Assembly (NCBI GenBank): GCA_945872225.1
Contig: CAMBZK010000030.1
Span: 1 to 10,033, forward strand
From: a candidate division TM6 bacterium UASB124
GTDB taxonomy: Bacteria; Babelota; Babeliae; Babelales; RVW-14
Reading direction: 5' to 3'
DNA: 10,033 nt
The notes beneath the pieces were generated by a model. It was given only the letters and a program-made list of their open reading frames with translations, was not told where the DNA came from and did no database searches. This document shows positions 1 to 6,754 of the stretch, piece by piece. Position numbers and translations under genes: made by a program. Every line of letters begins with the position of its first letter. Position 1 is the first letter of the stretch.

Positions 1-61
1 TGCTCAGTTGAGAGGCAAAACGGTTAAAGAAATCGTAGGAGCAGAAAATGTTGCTGCATAA
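1..61 (+). CDS. rpsE: 30S ribosomal protein S5, C-terminal end only (partial)
   Basis: The frame beginning at base 2 is open to TAA at 59-61 and encodes a 19-residue tail containing LRGKTVKEIVG. This matches the conserved C-terminus of ribosomal protein S5 (family form RGKSVEEILG), a small-subunit protein involved in decoding accuracy. The rest of the gene lies upstream of the window. Its last 14 nt overlap the start of rplO, and the Shine-Dalgarno for rplO lies inside it. This identity also shows that rpmD (L30), which usually separates rpsE from rplO, is not here. Only a short tail is visible, so the call rests on this motif plus its position directly before rplO. Confidence 0.85.
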   Translation, partial: AQLRGKTVKEIVGAENVAA

Positions 62-485
62 ATTAGTAAAAATTACAGAAAAAAGAAAACGTGTTGGTCG
101 CGGCGGTAAGCGTGGGCGCCATTGCGGTCGTGGTAAAGGTGGCCAAAAAACACGTACTGGTTCTACTAGTGAGTTGAAGCCATCGTTTGAAGGCGGTCAA
201 ATGCCGTTGGTGCGTCGTATTCCACGCCGTGGTTTTACCAACGTATTTAAAAAACAGTACTCACTTATTAACTTAAGTGATTTAGAGCTGTGTTATGAAG
301 CAGGAGATGTTGTAAACGAAGCAACATTGCGTGAAAAAGGTCTGATTAAGGGGAAAAGTGTCTCTTTGATCAAAATTCTTGGAGATGGTACGCTTACCAA
401 AAAGCTTACGGTGCATGTTCATGCTATGAGTGGCTCTGCTGTGCAGGCTATTCAAAATGCCGGAGGCTCGTTTCAGCTGAATTAG
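48..485 (+). CDS. rplO: 50S ribosomal protein L15
   Basis: L15 is a large-subunit protein that binds 23S rRNA and acts late in 50S assembly. The 145-residue product has the family's usual length and layout. A basic, glycine-rich N-terminal tail (about residues 12-40, GRGGKRGRHCGRGKGG) is followed by the conserved FEGGQMPLVRRIPRRGF stretch (about 48-64). The C-terminal globular domain carries the L15 signature at about 108-140 (KILGDGTL through AIQNAGG). The ATG at 48 is supported by AGGAG at 37-41, six bases upstream. The start lies inside the rpsE tail, so translation is probably coupled to rpsE. secY follows after 11 nt. Nothing in the protein looks abnormal. Confidence 0.97.
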   Translation: MLLHKLVKITEKRKRVGRGGKRGRHCGRGKGGQKTRTGSTSELKPSFEGGQMPLVRRIPRRGFTNVFKKQYSLINLSDLELCYEAGDVVNEATLREKGLIKGKSVSLIKILGDGTLTKKLTVHVHAMSGSAVQAIQNAGGSFQLN

Positions 486-496
486 GAGATTAGGCG

Positions 497-1813
497 GTGG
501 TATTATTTCATAATTTGAAAAATATTTTCTTAGTTGCAGAACTAAGAAAAAAACTGGCGTTTACATTTATGGTTTTGGCTGTGTTTCGTTTTGGAGCACA
601 CATTCCGATTCCTGGTATAGACGTTTTAGCCCTTAATAATCTTTTTGCATCAGGTTCGGGTGGGGGATTTCTCTCCTACCTAGATCTTTTTTCAGGTGGT
701 GCAATTAGAAATTTTGCTATTTTCGCTCTTGGTATGGGACCATATATTACATCATCTATTATGATGCAGCTTTTGACATTGATGATTCCAACGCTTGAAG
801 CTTTGTCAAAAGAAGGTGAGTATGGGCGTCGCATTATTAATAAATATACGCGCTACTTGACGATTATAGTAAGCTTTTTGCAAGCATTTGGTGTTGCTAT
901 GATGATTGAGCATACCCCTGGGGTTGTAGTTAGCCCTGGTTGGGGATTTAGGCTTTCAGCCGTATTTATTCTTACCATAGGATCACTATTTGTGATGTGG
1001 CTTGGTGAGCAGGTAAATACTCATGGTTTAGGAAATGGTAGCTCAATGATCGTTTTCGCGGGAATTGTAGTTGGCTTGCCGAGCTCAATTTTCAAACTGA
1101 TTGAAAATGTGCGGCTTGGACAATCAGATCCTTTGTTAGTGGTATTATTAGCATTGATCTGCTTGGCTTTTATCATGTTTATTGTTTTTCTTGAACGTGG
1201 TGAACGTAAAGTTCCTGTACAGTACGCAAAACGTGTTGTTGGGCAGCGTGTTTATGGCGGCCAAAGCTCATATATTCCATTGAAATTGAACCCTGCGAAT
1301 GTCGTGCCAGTTATTTTTGCATCAGCAGTTTTATCGATGCCTGCAACTGTGTTTGGGTTGTTAGCTGCTCGTTGGCCTGCGTTGAGTGCATCGCTTAATA
1401 ACTGGTTGTACAATGAGCCATTTTTATACAACGTGTTTCTAGCAGGGCTGATCATCTTCTTTGCGTTCTTTTATACTGCTATTATTTTTAATCCAGCAGA
1501 GTTAGCTGATAATATTAGAAAATCTGGTGGCTTTATTCCTGGTATTCGACCAGGGAAAAAAACAGCTGAATTTTTTAATTACCTACTTACTCGTGTAGGT
1601 TTTCCTGGTGCTATTTATTTAGCAACACTGGCTATTTTGCCGACTATTTTGAAGTCAGTTTTTTCGTTTCCCGTAATGTTTGGGGGTACGAGCATTTTGA
1701 TTGCTGTTGGTGTTGCGCTGGATACTTCATCACAAATTGAATCGCACTTAATCGAGCGAAGATATGAAGGATTTTTATCTTCGGGCAGGATGAAAGGCCG
1801 CTACGCACGTTAA
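497..1813 (+). CDS. secY: Sec translocon channel subunit SecY
   Basis: SecY forms the protein-conducting channel of the inner membrane, working with SecE/SecG and SecA or the ribosome. The 438-residue product has the family length and about ten hydrophobic helices. The first spans about residues 19-35 and is followed by GAHIPIPGID. The plug and second-helix region FSGGAIRNFAIFALGMGPYI lies near 65-84. The cytoplasmic loop at about 233-250 contains ERGERKVPVQYAKR. The PGIRPG loop at 348-353 holds R351, the counterpart of the E. coli R357 needed for SecA-dependent export. The C-terminus ends in a basic RMKGRYAR. The start is GTG at 497, with AGGAG at 484-488 overlapping the rplO stop. Position after rplO is canonical. 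The window itself encodes a likely client, the exported protein beginning at 8599. Confidence 0.98.
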   Translation: MVLFHNLKNIFLVAELRKKLAFTFMVLAVFRFGAHIPIPGIDVLALNNLFASGSGGGFLSYLDLFSGGAIRNFAIFALGMGPYITSSIMMQLLTLMIPTLEALSKEGEYGRRIINKYTRYLTIIVSFLQAFGVAMMIEHTPGVVVSPGWGFRLSAVFILTIGSLFVMWLGEQVNTHGLGNGSSMIVFAGIVVGLPSSIFKLIENVRLGQSDPLLVVLLALICLAFIMFIVFLERGERKVPVQYAKRVVGQRVYGGQSSYIPLKLNPANVVPVIFASAVLSMPATVFGLLAARWPALSASLNNWLYNEPFLYNVFLAGLIIFFAFFYTAIIFNPAELADNIRKSGGFIPGIRPGKKTAEFFNYLLTRVGFPGAIYLATLAILPTILKSVFSFPVMFGGTSILIAVGVALDTSSQIESHLIERRYEGFLSSGRMKGRYAR

Positions 1814-1817
1814 TATT

Positions 1818-2492
1818 ATGATGCAACAACAACCGGTTACACGCACGATATACTCATTCTTTGGGCCACCTGGTTCAGGAAAGGGTACGCTTGCGCAAAA
1901 ATTAGTTACGCGTAATAATTTTCAAATGCTCTCTACAGGAAATTTGTGTAGACAGCATGTTGCTCAGGGGACGGCCTTTGGTAAAATGCTTGATGAGTAT
2001 GTTAAACAGGGGCATCTTATTCCTGATGCCCTTGTAACAGATATGGTGATTGACTGGATTGCTCATCAATCAGAGGGGAAAAATCCGATTATTCTTGATG
2101 GGTTTCCTCGAACTAAGGGTCAAGCAGAATTATTTTTAGCATTTGTTAAAAATAGTCCAGAGCTACATTTTTCAGTGGTATCATTTCTTGTGCCAGATGA
2201 AGAGATTGTGCAGCGCCTTTCGCAACGTATTGTTTGTTCTAATAAAGCTTGTCAGTCTTCTTTTACTAGTAGTGACAATATTCTAGTGTGTGGATTTTGC
2301 AATAGCGCTTTAACAAAACGAGATGACGATAAAGAGCATGTTATTCGTGAGCGGTTAGTGCAATTTCCTCTTTATGCTCATGCATTACTGGAATATTACC
2401 GCTCTGTTCAGCAATTAGTACAAGTTATGGATATTGCTGGGCTTGCTCAAGAAGCTGTGTATGATCATTTTTTAACAGCAATAGGCTTATAG
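1818..2492 (+). CDS. adk: Adenylate kinase
   Basis: Adenylate kinase interconverts ATP + AMP and 2 ADP in the cytosol. The 224-residue product has the P-loop GPPGSGKGT (16-24), the AMP-binding STG (39-41) and R45, and DGFPRT (94-99) with Q102. Arginines 133, 137, 168 and 179 match catalytic arginines of the family. It is the long form with a LID domain (about 137-175) carrying four cysteines, C140, C145, C158 and C161, probably a zinc site. Two oddities stand out. The first cysteine pair is spaced C-x4-C instead of C-x2-C, and the usual STGD is STGN (N42). It starts 4 nt after secY with no clear Shine-Dalgarno, so coupling to secY is likely. ATG at 1818 or 1821 is possible. adk next to secY and map is a common spc arrangement. 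Confidence 0.96.
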   Translation: MMQQQPVTRTIYSFFGPPGSGKGTLAQKLVTRNNFQMLSTGNLCRQHVAQGTAFGKMLDEYVKQGHLIPDALVTDMVIDWIAHQSEGKNPIILDGFPRTKGQAELFLAFVKNSPELHFSVVSFLVPDEEIVQRLSQRIVCSNKACQSSFTSSDNILVCGFCNSALTKRDDDKEHVIRERLVQFPLYAHALLEYYRSVQQLVQVMDIAGLAQEAVYDHFLTAIGL

Positions 2493-2505
2493 GAGCTATG
2501 TTAAA

Positions 2506-3258
2506 GTGATTATAATAAAAAATAAGTTGGCCATAGATAAAATGCGTCATGCTGGGCATATTCTTGCGCAAATCTTGGAAGACATTCGTCCATATGTTAT
2601 TGCAGGGGCTAGTACGTATGACCTTGATGCAATAATTGAAGCACGTATGCTTGCCCAGGAATTGACAGCACCATGCAAAGGTTATGGGACGTATAAATTT
2701 GCTACCTGTATTTCTTTGAATGATGGGGTTGTTCATGGTGTTCCCTCAAAAGAAATTATTTTAAAATCTGGAGATTTTGTTAAAATAGATGTTGTTGGTG
2801 CGTATAAGTCATATTGTGCGGATCTGACAAGATATTATTTTGTGGGGGAAGCATCACTAACAGCTCGGCGCATTGCCTCTGTAGCTCAGCTGGCGCTTGA
2901 TAGTGCAATTGATATTATTAAGCCTGGTATTAAGCTCTCTGATATATCTTCTCTGGTGCAACAGATTGTTGAAAAAGAAGGCTTTGGCGTAGTTCGTGAT
3001 TTTGCTGGTCATGGTATAGGGCAGCATTTTCATGAAGAGCCTAGTATTCCAAATTATGGGAAGCCAGGGAGAGGCCCAACAGTTTGTGAAGGGATGGCGT
3101 TTGCTATTGAACCTATGATCACAGAAAAAAGTTTTGATGTGCGGATTATGTCCGACGGTTGGACTGCTAAAACTGTTGATGGAGGGTTAGCGGCCCATGT
3201 TGAAGATACTGTTGTTGTAACGAAGACTGGTGTGGAAATTTTGACTCGACTAGCATGA
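2506..3258 (+). CDS. map: Methionine aminopeptidase, type I
   Basis: This enzyme removes the initiator methionine from nascent proteins after deformylation. The 250-residue product shows all five dinuclear metal ligands with family spacing: D95, D106 (11 residues apart), H169, E202 and E233. The active-site histidines H77 (in NDGVVHGVP) and H176 (in HFHEEPSIPNYG) are also present. The short N-terminus, without a zinc-finger extension, makes it the simple type Ia form. The start is GTG at 2506, served by AGGAG at 2491-2495. An ATG at 2498 is closed by a stop after three codons and cannot be used. The gene follows adk by 13 nt and precedes infA, an order well known from Firmicutes. No active-site change is visible. 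Confidence 0.97.
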   Translation: MIIIKNKLAIDKMRHAGHILAQILEDIRPYVIAGASTYDLDAIIEARMLAQELTAPCKGYGTYKFATCISLNDGVVHGVPSKEIILKSGDFVKIDVVGAYKSYCADLTRYYFVGEASLTARRIASVAQLALDSAIDIIKPGIKLSDISSLVQQIVEKEGFGVVRDFAGHGIGQHFHEEPSIPNYGKPGRGPTVCEGMAFAIEPMITEKSFDVRIMSDGWTAKTVDGGLAAHVEDTVVVTKTGVEILTRLA

Positions 3259-3280
3259 AAATTGCATAGTGAAGGTTATG

Positions 3281-3508
3281 ATGAAAAAAAAAGAAGATGT
3301 AATTGCGGTTGATGGTGTTGTTGAAAAAGCGTTGCCAAATGCAATGTTTCAAGTGCGTTTGATGGACGGCAATCATACAATACTGGCACACGTTTCAGGT
3401 AAAATGCGTATGCATTATATTAAGTTGTTGCCTGGTGATCGTGTTGCTGTGGAGCTCTCTCCTTATGATTTGACCAAGGGTAGAATTACATCCCGTTATA
3501 AAAACTAA
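3281..3508 (+). CDS. infA: Translation initiation factor IF-1
   Basis: IF-1 binds the 30S A site and helps IF-2 and IF-3 during initiation. The 75-residue product is an S1/OB-fold protein with the typical order KEDVI near the N-terminus, LPNAMFQVRL (19-28), AHVSGKMR (36-43), then LLPGDRVAVELSPYDLTKGRI. The open frame extends back to GTG at 3269. I choose ATG 3281 because family members begin three or four residues before KEDVI, and because GAAGG at 3271-3275 is 5 nt from this ATG. ATG 3278 is only 2 nt from it and is less likely. It sits between map and rpmJ, as in Bacillus-type alpha-operon neighbourhoods. The family call is very secure; the exact start is less so. Confidence 0.95.
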   Translation: MKKKEDVIAVDGVVEKALPNAMFQVRLMDGNHTILAHVSGKMRMHYIKLLPGDRVAVELSPYDLTKGRITSRYKN

Positions 3509-3537
3509 GTTTGTTTATTACGTTTTAGTGAGCGATT

Positions 3538-3654
3538 ATGAAAGTTAGAACGTCAGTTAAGCCTATTTGTGATGGCTGTAAGGTTATTCGTCGTGCAGGG
3601 GTTGTGCGTGTTATTTGTGACAAAAGTCCAAAACATAAGCAACGTCAAGGTTAA
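3538..3654 (+). CDS. rpmJ: 50S ribosomal protein L36, zinc-binding form
   Basis: This 38-codon gene encodes L36, the smallest large-subunit protein, which packs into 23S rRNA near the peptidyl-transferase side of the 50S. The product starts MKVRTSVKPICDGC and ends SPKHKQRQG, matching the family along its full length. The zinc ligands C11, C14, C27 and H33 have the same spacing as in E. coli L36. This is therefore the zinc-binding (C+) form, and the cell likely relies on a reasonable zinc supply or carries a zinc-free paralogue elsewhere. The ribosome binding site is weak (GAG within AGTGAGCG). The position after infA and before rpsM is canonical. Confidence 0.97.
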   Translation: MKVRTSVKPICDGCKVIRRAGVVRVICDKSPKHKQRQG

Positions 3655-3708
3655 GCTGCGTAGTTAAATTTACATACGCCATATTGCATATATTCCGAGA
3701 GGTCATTG

Positions 3709-4098
3709 ATGGCACGTATAGAAGGTGTGGTATTACCAAACGAAAAGCGCATAGAATATGGACTAACATACATATTTGGTGTTGGGCTTACTCGCTCACG
3801 CGAAGTTTTGGCGAAGACAGGTATTAGTGCGGATACACGGGTTAAGGATTTATCCAGTGACCAAGTTTCTGCTATACAAAAATATATCAGCACTTCAATT
3901 AAGGTTGAAGGCGAGCTGCGTAAAGAAGTAACCCTCAATATTAAGCGTTTGCAAGAAATTGGTTGCTACCGTGGCGCGAGACATAAAAAGTCTCTACCAG
4001 TGCGTGGTCAACGTACGAAGACAAATGCTCGTACACGTAAGGGTCCACGTAAGGCTGGTAACGTTGTTGCCAACAAAAAGGTAGTATCTAAGAAATAA
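3709..4098 (+). CDS. rpsM: 30S ribosomal protein S13
   Basis: S13 sits in the head of the 30S subunit, contacts the P-site tRNA and forms a bridge to the 50S. The 129-residue product begins MARIEGVVLPNEKRIEYGLTY. A helix-two-turn-helix region follows, with IFGVGLTRSREVLAKTGI around residues 23-40. The basic C-terminal tail includes the diagnostic CYRGARHKKSLPVRGQRTKTNARTR-type segment near 90-113. The open frame reaches back one codon to a TTG at 3706. ATG 3709 is preferred because GAGAGG at 3697-3702 lies 6 nt before it and MARI is the family N-terminus. rpsK follows 25 nt downstream. A stretch of 54 nt separates it from rpmJ; I see no convincing promoter there. Confidence 0.97.
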   Translation: MARIEGVVLPNEKRIEYGLTYIFGVGLTRSREVLAKTGISADTRVKDLSSDQVSAIQKYISTSIKVEGELRKEVTLNIKRLQEIGCYRGARHKKSLPVRGQRTKTNARTRKGPRKAGNVVANKKVVSKK

Positions 4099-4123
4099 TT
4101 TGCAGTAATGCACGAGGGTTGAG

Positions 4124-4507
4124 ATGGCCTACAAAAAAAGTAAAAAAAGAGTCCATAAAAACGTTGAAACTGTTGTTGCTCACGTAAAATCATCATTCAA
4201 TAATACGTTAGTAACCATTACGACTACTGATGGCGACGTACTTATGCGTTGCAGTTCAGGAGCGTTGGGATATAAAGGTACTCGTAAGGGTACGCCTTAT
4301 GCAGCAACTCAAATTGCTGGTAAGCTTGCTAAGGACATGGTTGGCCTTGGTGTTCGTGTTGTTGAGGTTAACATGCAGGGTCCTGGCTCAGGCCGTGATT
4401 CTGTTGTTCGAGCTTTACAATCATCAGGCCTTGGTATCAGCATTCTACGCGATGTTACACCAATTCCTCATAATGGTACTCGCCCTCCTAAAAAACGTCG
4501 TGTGTAG
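4124..4507 (+). CDS. rpsK: 30S ribosomal protein S11
   Basis: S11 lies on the 30S platform, next to S6/S18 and the mRNA exit region near the anti-Shine-Dalgarno. The 127-residue product has the full family pattern: a basic N-terminus (KKSKKRVHKN), SSFNNTLVTITTTDGDV near 23-39, SSGALGYKGTRKGTPYAA near 44-61, and the hallmark C-terminus DVTPIPHNGTRPPKKRRV. GAGGG at 4114-4118, five bases before ATG, supports the start. It lies between rpsM and rpsD in the classical alpha-operon order. No anomaly is seen. A second open frame in another phase (4230-4529) only shadows this gene. Confidence 0.98.
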   Translation: MAYKKSKKRVHKNVETVVAHVKSSFNNTLVTITTTDGDVLMRCSSGALGYKGTRKGTPYAATQIAGKLAKDMVGLGVRVVEVNMQGPGSGRDSVVRALQSSGLGISILRDVTPIPHNGTRPPKKRRV

Positions 4508-4537
4508 TTCTGATTCTGTTAGTGGATAGAGGATTTT

Positions 4538-5164
4538 ATGTCAATTTGCACAAAATGCCGACAAGCTGGTGAAAAGTTATTTCTTAAGGGCGCTAAGTGT
4601 CGTTCCCCGAAATGTACTTTAGAGAAACGCGCAACGGCTCCTGGCCAACATGGTAAGCGTATTGGTACAAAAAAACTTACTGAATATGGTAAGCAGTTGC
4701 AAGAAAAACAAAAAGTAAAATTGATGTACGGAGTGCTAGAGCGCCAATTCCGTCGCACCTTTAACCTTGCTTCTAAGGAGCATGGTATTACGGGCGAAAA
4801 TTTGCTCAGCATTCTTGAACGTCGTTTGGATAACGTTGTGTATCGCTTGAAGCTTGCGGTTTCTCGCATCCAAGCTCGCCAAATGATTGTTCATGGTCAT
4901 GTTACGGTTGCGGGTCAAAAAGTTGATAAGCCGTCATTTTTGGTACGTGCTGGTGATGTTGTTGGGCTTTCATCGGTAACCATGGCGAATAACGTTTTCA
5001 TCGAAAACGTTGTAGATAAGCGCTTAAATACAAGTATTAAAGTGCCTGAATGGCTTGATCTGCAAAAGAAGGATCGTCGTGGCGTTGTTCTTCGCTTGCC
5101 TATTCGTACTGACGTTCCAGCTCCTATTGCAGAGCACTTAATTGTTGAGTTGTATTCTAAGTAG
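4538..5164 (+). CDS. rpsD: 30S ribosomal protein S4, zinc-binding form
   Basis: S4 is a primary 16S rRNA binder that nucleates 30S body assembly and lines the mRNA entry channel. In E. coli it also represses the alpha operon. The 208-residue product has an N-terminal zinc knuckle, C4-x2-C7-x13-C21-x4-C26, with the same spacing as the zinc-binding S4 of Thermus. A central S4 RNA-binding domain follows (about 98-160, RLDNVVYRLKLAVSRIQARQ onward). The N-terminus is about five residues shorter before the first cysteine than in many homologues (MSICTKC). AGAGGA at 4528-4533 supports the start. Unlike Bacillus, where rpsD is elsewhere, it is kept in the operon here. I saw no S4-binding pseudoknot, but one would be hard to see by eye. 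Confidence 0.98.
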   Translation: MSICTKCRQAGEKLFLKGAKCRSPKCTLEKRATAPGQHGKRIGTKKLTEYGKQLQEKQKVKLMYGVLERQFRRTFNLASKEHGITGENLLSILERRLDNVVYRLKLAVSRIQARQMIVHGHVTVAGQKVDKPSFLVRAGDVVGLSSVTMANNVFIENVVDKRLNTSIKVPEWLDLQKKDRRGVVLRLPIRTDVPAPIAEHLIVELYSK

Positions 5165-5195
5165 ATCTGATCATTTTAAGGATGGATACAGAATT

Positions 5196-6242
5196 ATGAA
5201 TTATAGGCCCTTGATCCTTCCCAAAGTACATTGGGAAACAAAGGTAAGTACAGACACCTTCGGAGAATTGATTGTTCAGCCATTAGAACCTGGTTTTGGT
5301 ATTACTTTGGGGAATGCACTACGACGCGTCATGCTGTCGGCAGTTGAGGGCTCAGCTGTAACATCGGTGATCATTAAAGGTGTAAATAACGAATTTTCAA
5401 CGCTCAAAGGTGTTGTTGAAGACGTCTTGCACGTTCTTTTGAACATTAAAGGGATTGTGATTAAAAATGCTACAGGCCAAGCAGGAAGAATGCGCCTTGT
5501 TAAACAAACAGCAGGGCCTGTGCTTGTAGGTGATATTACCTGCGATGAGCATTTGTCTGTTGTTAATGTAGAGCATTTTCTTGCTACATTGGCTGCTGAT
5601 GGAGAACTTGATATTGAGTTTTTTGTCGAGCCTGGACGTGGCTATCAGCAAGCACAGTGGCCACAGGGCGACTCTTTACAACCTGATGGACGTATTTATC
5701 TTGATGCTATGTTCTCTCCTGCAAGGCGTATAGAATATCGTGTTGAGCAGGCGCGTGTTGGTGATCGTTTTGATTGCGATAAGCTTATTATGAGCATATT
5801 CACCAATGGTGCCGCATCTCCAAAAGACATGATTCACTATGCGACTTCTGTGTTGCGTACACAGCTTGAGCATTTTTTATTGGCTCAAGAACTTCCATTC
5901 AATGAAATTTCATCATCATCTGAGCAAAAAGGTGAGCGTGAATTTAAAGTGGAAGGTGATAACCCAACACGTGGATTGCCTGTTGAGCTGTTCCTTAAGC
6001 CAATTGATGAGCTTGAGTTCTCAGTTCGTGCACATAATTGCTTGATTGGTGCTGGCATTAAGCGCGTTATTGACTTGGTCAATATGAATGAAGAAGATAT
6101 CCTTAAAATTAAGAATTTCGGTCGCAAATCATTGCGTGAAGTGAAAGAAATTCTTTCTGCTTTCGGCTTGCATCTTGGTATGAATATCAAAGAGCTTGAC
6201 CTCAAAAAAGCAATTAAGGATCAAGAAAAGAAAGCTGTTTAA
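5196..6242 (+). CDS. rpoA: DNA-directed RNA polymerase alpha subunit
   Basis: Alpha dimerises to seed RNA polymerase assembly, and its C-terminal domain binds UP elements and activators. The 348-residue product has an N-terminal dimerisation domain (about 1-230) with GFGITLGNALRRVMLSAVEG near residues 30-49. A linker rich in S/E/K follows. The C-terminal domain (about 262-340) has helix-hairpin-helix elements and ends near LHLGMNIKELD. Residues of the DNA-contacting 265 determinant are recognisable: R278 in VRAHNCL, N281, and the NFGRKS loop. The residue matching E. coli K271 is Ile. The open frame runs upstream into rpsD (TTG 5142), but family alignment favours ATG 5196. The best SD there is modest: GGA at 5184-5186, with AAGGA at 5178-5182 rather distant. 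rplQ follows after 15 nt. Confidence 0.97.
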   Translation: MNYRPLILPKVHWETKVSTDTFGELIVQPLEPGFGITLGNALRRVMLSAVEGSAVTSVIIKGVNNEFSTLKGVVEDVLHVLLNIKGIVIKNATGQAGRMRLVKQTAGPVLVGDITCDEHLSVVNVEHFLATLAADGELDIEFFVEPGRGYQQAQWPQGDSLQPDGRIYLDAMFSPARRIEYRVEQARVGDRFDCDKLIMSIFTNGAASPKDMIHYATSVLRTQLEHFLLAQELPFNEISSSSEQKGEREFKVEGDNPTRGLPVELFLKPIDELEFSVRAHNCLIGAGIKRVIDLVNMNEEDILKIKNFGRKSLREVKEILSAFGLHLGMNIKELDLKKAIKDQEKKAV

Positions 6243-6257
6243 AAGGGATTATTAATT

Positions 6258-6614
6258 ATGATGCATCAAAACGGCCGTAAAAAGCTAAATATGAAACCAG
6301 CGCATCGTAAAGCGCTGTTACGCAACCAAGTCATTCACTTCATCAAAAATGGTGTTTTGCAAACAACAAAGCCTCGTTTGAAAGAGGTACAACGTTTGAC
6401 TGAGCGTATTGTAACACTTGCTCGCATTGGTTATGATTTCAACACCATCCGTCGTATCAAGGCCATGTTGCCTTATGATTCAGCGGCTGTGGTGAAGTTG
6501 ATCAAAGAGATCGCTCCTAAGTATGTTGGCCGCCCAGGTGGTTACACACGTATGATTCCTCTTGGTCGTCGTACCAGCGATACAGCGCCTATTGCACGGC
6601 TTGAGTGGGTTTAG
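6258..6614 (+). CDS. rplQ: 50S ribosomal protein L17
   Basis: L17 lies near the polypeptide exit tunnel of the 50S subunit. The 118-residue product has the family features GRKKLNMKPAHRKALLRNQV at residues 6-25, then TTKPRLKEVQRLTERIVTLAR. It ends with GGYTRMIPLGRRTSDTAPIA, which matches the conserved G-G-Y-T-R-I-L-K-L-G-R-R-x-G-D-A-A motif. ATG 6258 and 6261 are both possible; AAGGGA at 6243-6248 favours the first. It is the last gene of the alpha operon in nearly all bacteria, and a strong terminator follows about 65 nt downstream, agreeing with operon end here. Confidence 0.97.
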   Translation: MMHQNGRKKLNMKPAHRKALLRNQVIHFIKNGVLQTTKPRLKEVQRLTERIVTLARIGYDFNTIRRIKAMLPYDSAAVVKLIKEIAPKYVGRPGGYTRMIPLGRRTSDTAPIARLEWV

Positions 6615-6677
6615 TTTCACTGAGACTAGCTCATAAAACGAGTGCATTATAGCCTGCTCGTTGATAGTGTAAAAAAT

Positions 6678-6719
6678 AAAAAGAGCCCCGAAGGTTTTTA
6701 AACCTTCGGGGCTCTTTTT
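6678..6719. terminator. Bidirectional intrinsic terminator between rplQ and dcd
   Basis: A perfect 20-bp inverted repeat (arms 6678-6697 and 6700-6719) has a GC-rich core, GAGCCCCGAAGG paired with CCTTCGGGGCTC. On the + strand the stem ends in TTTTT (6715-6719). On the minus strand it ends in a T-rich run, the complement of the A-rich 6671-6682. It can therefore stop transcription from both the convergent ribosomal operon and dcd. Confidence 0.95.
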
Positions 6720-6754
6720 GTCTGTACGATTTAAATTTTTATATCAACCACCAG

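Noticed and set aside
2425..2736. 103-codon minus-strand frame spanning the adk-map junction
   Set aside because: It is antisense to two well-supported genes with intact active-site motifs and has no independent support.
3669..3694. Possible promoter in the rpmJ-rpsM gap (TTTACA with TATATT)
   Set aside because: The spacer is only 14 nt, too short for a normal sigma-70 promoter. The AT-rich gap makes such matches likely by chance.
4230..4529. 99-codon + strand frame overlapping rpsK
   Set aside because: It is out of phase with an unmistakable S11 gene, has no SD, and its product resembles no known family.
6637..6662. AACGAG/CTCGTT inverted repeat after rplQ
   Set aside because: The stem is 6 bp with a long loop and no T-tract. 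The perfect palindrome just downstream explains termination better.
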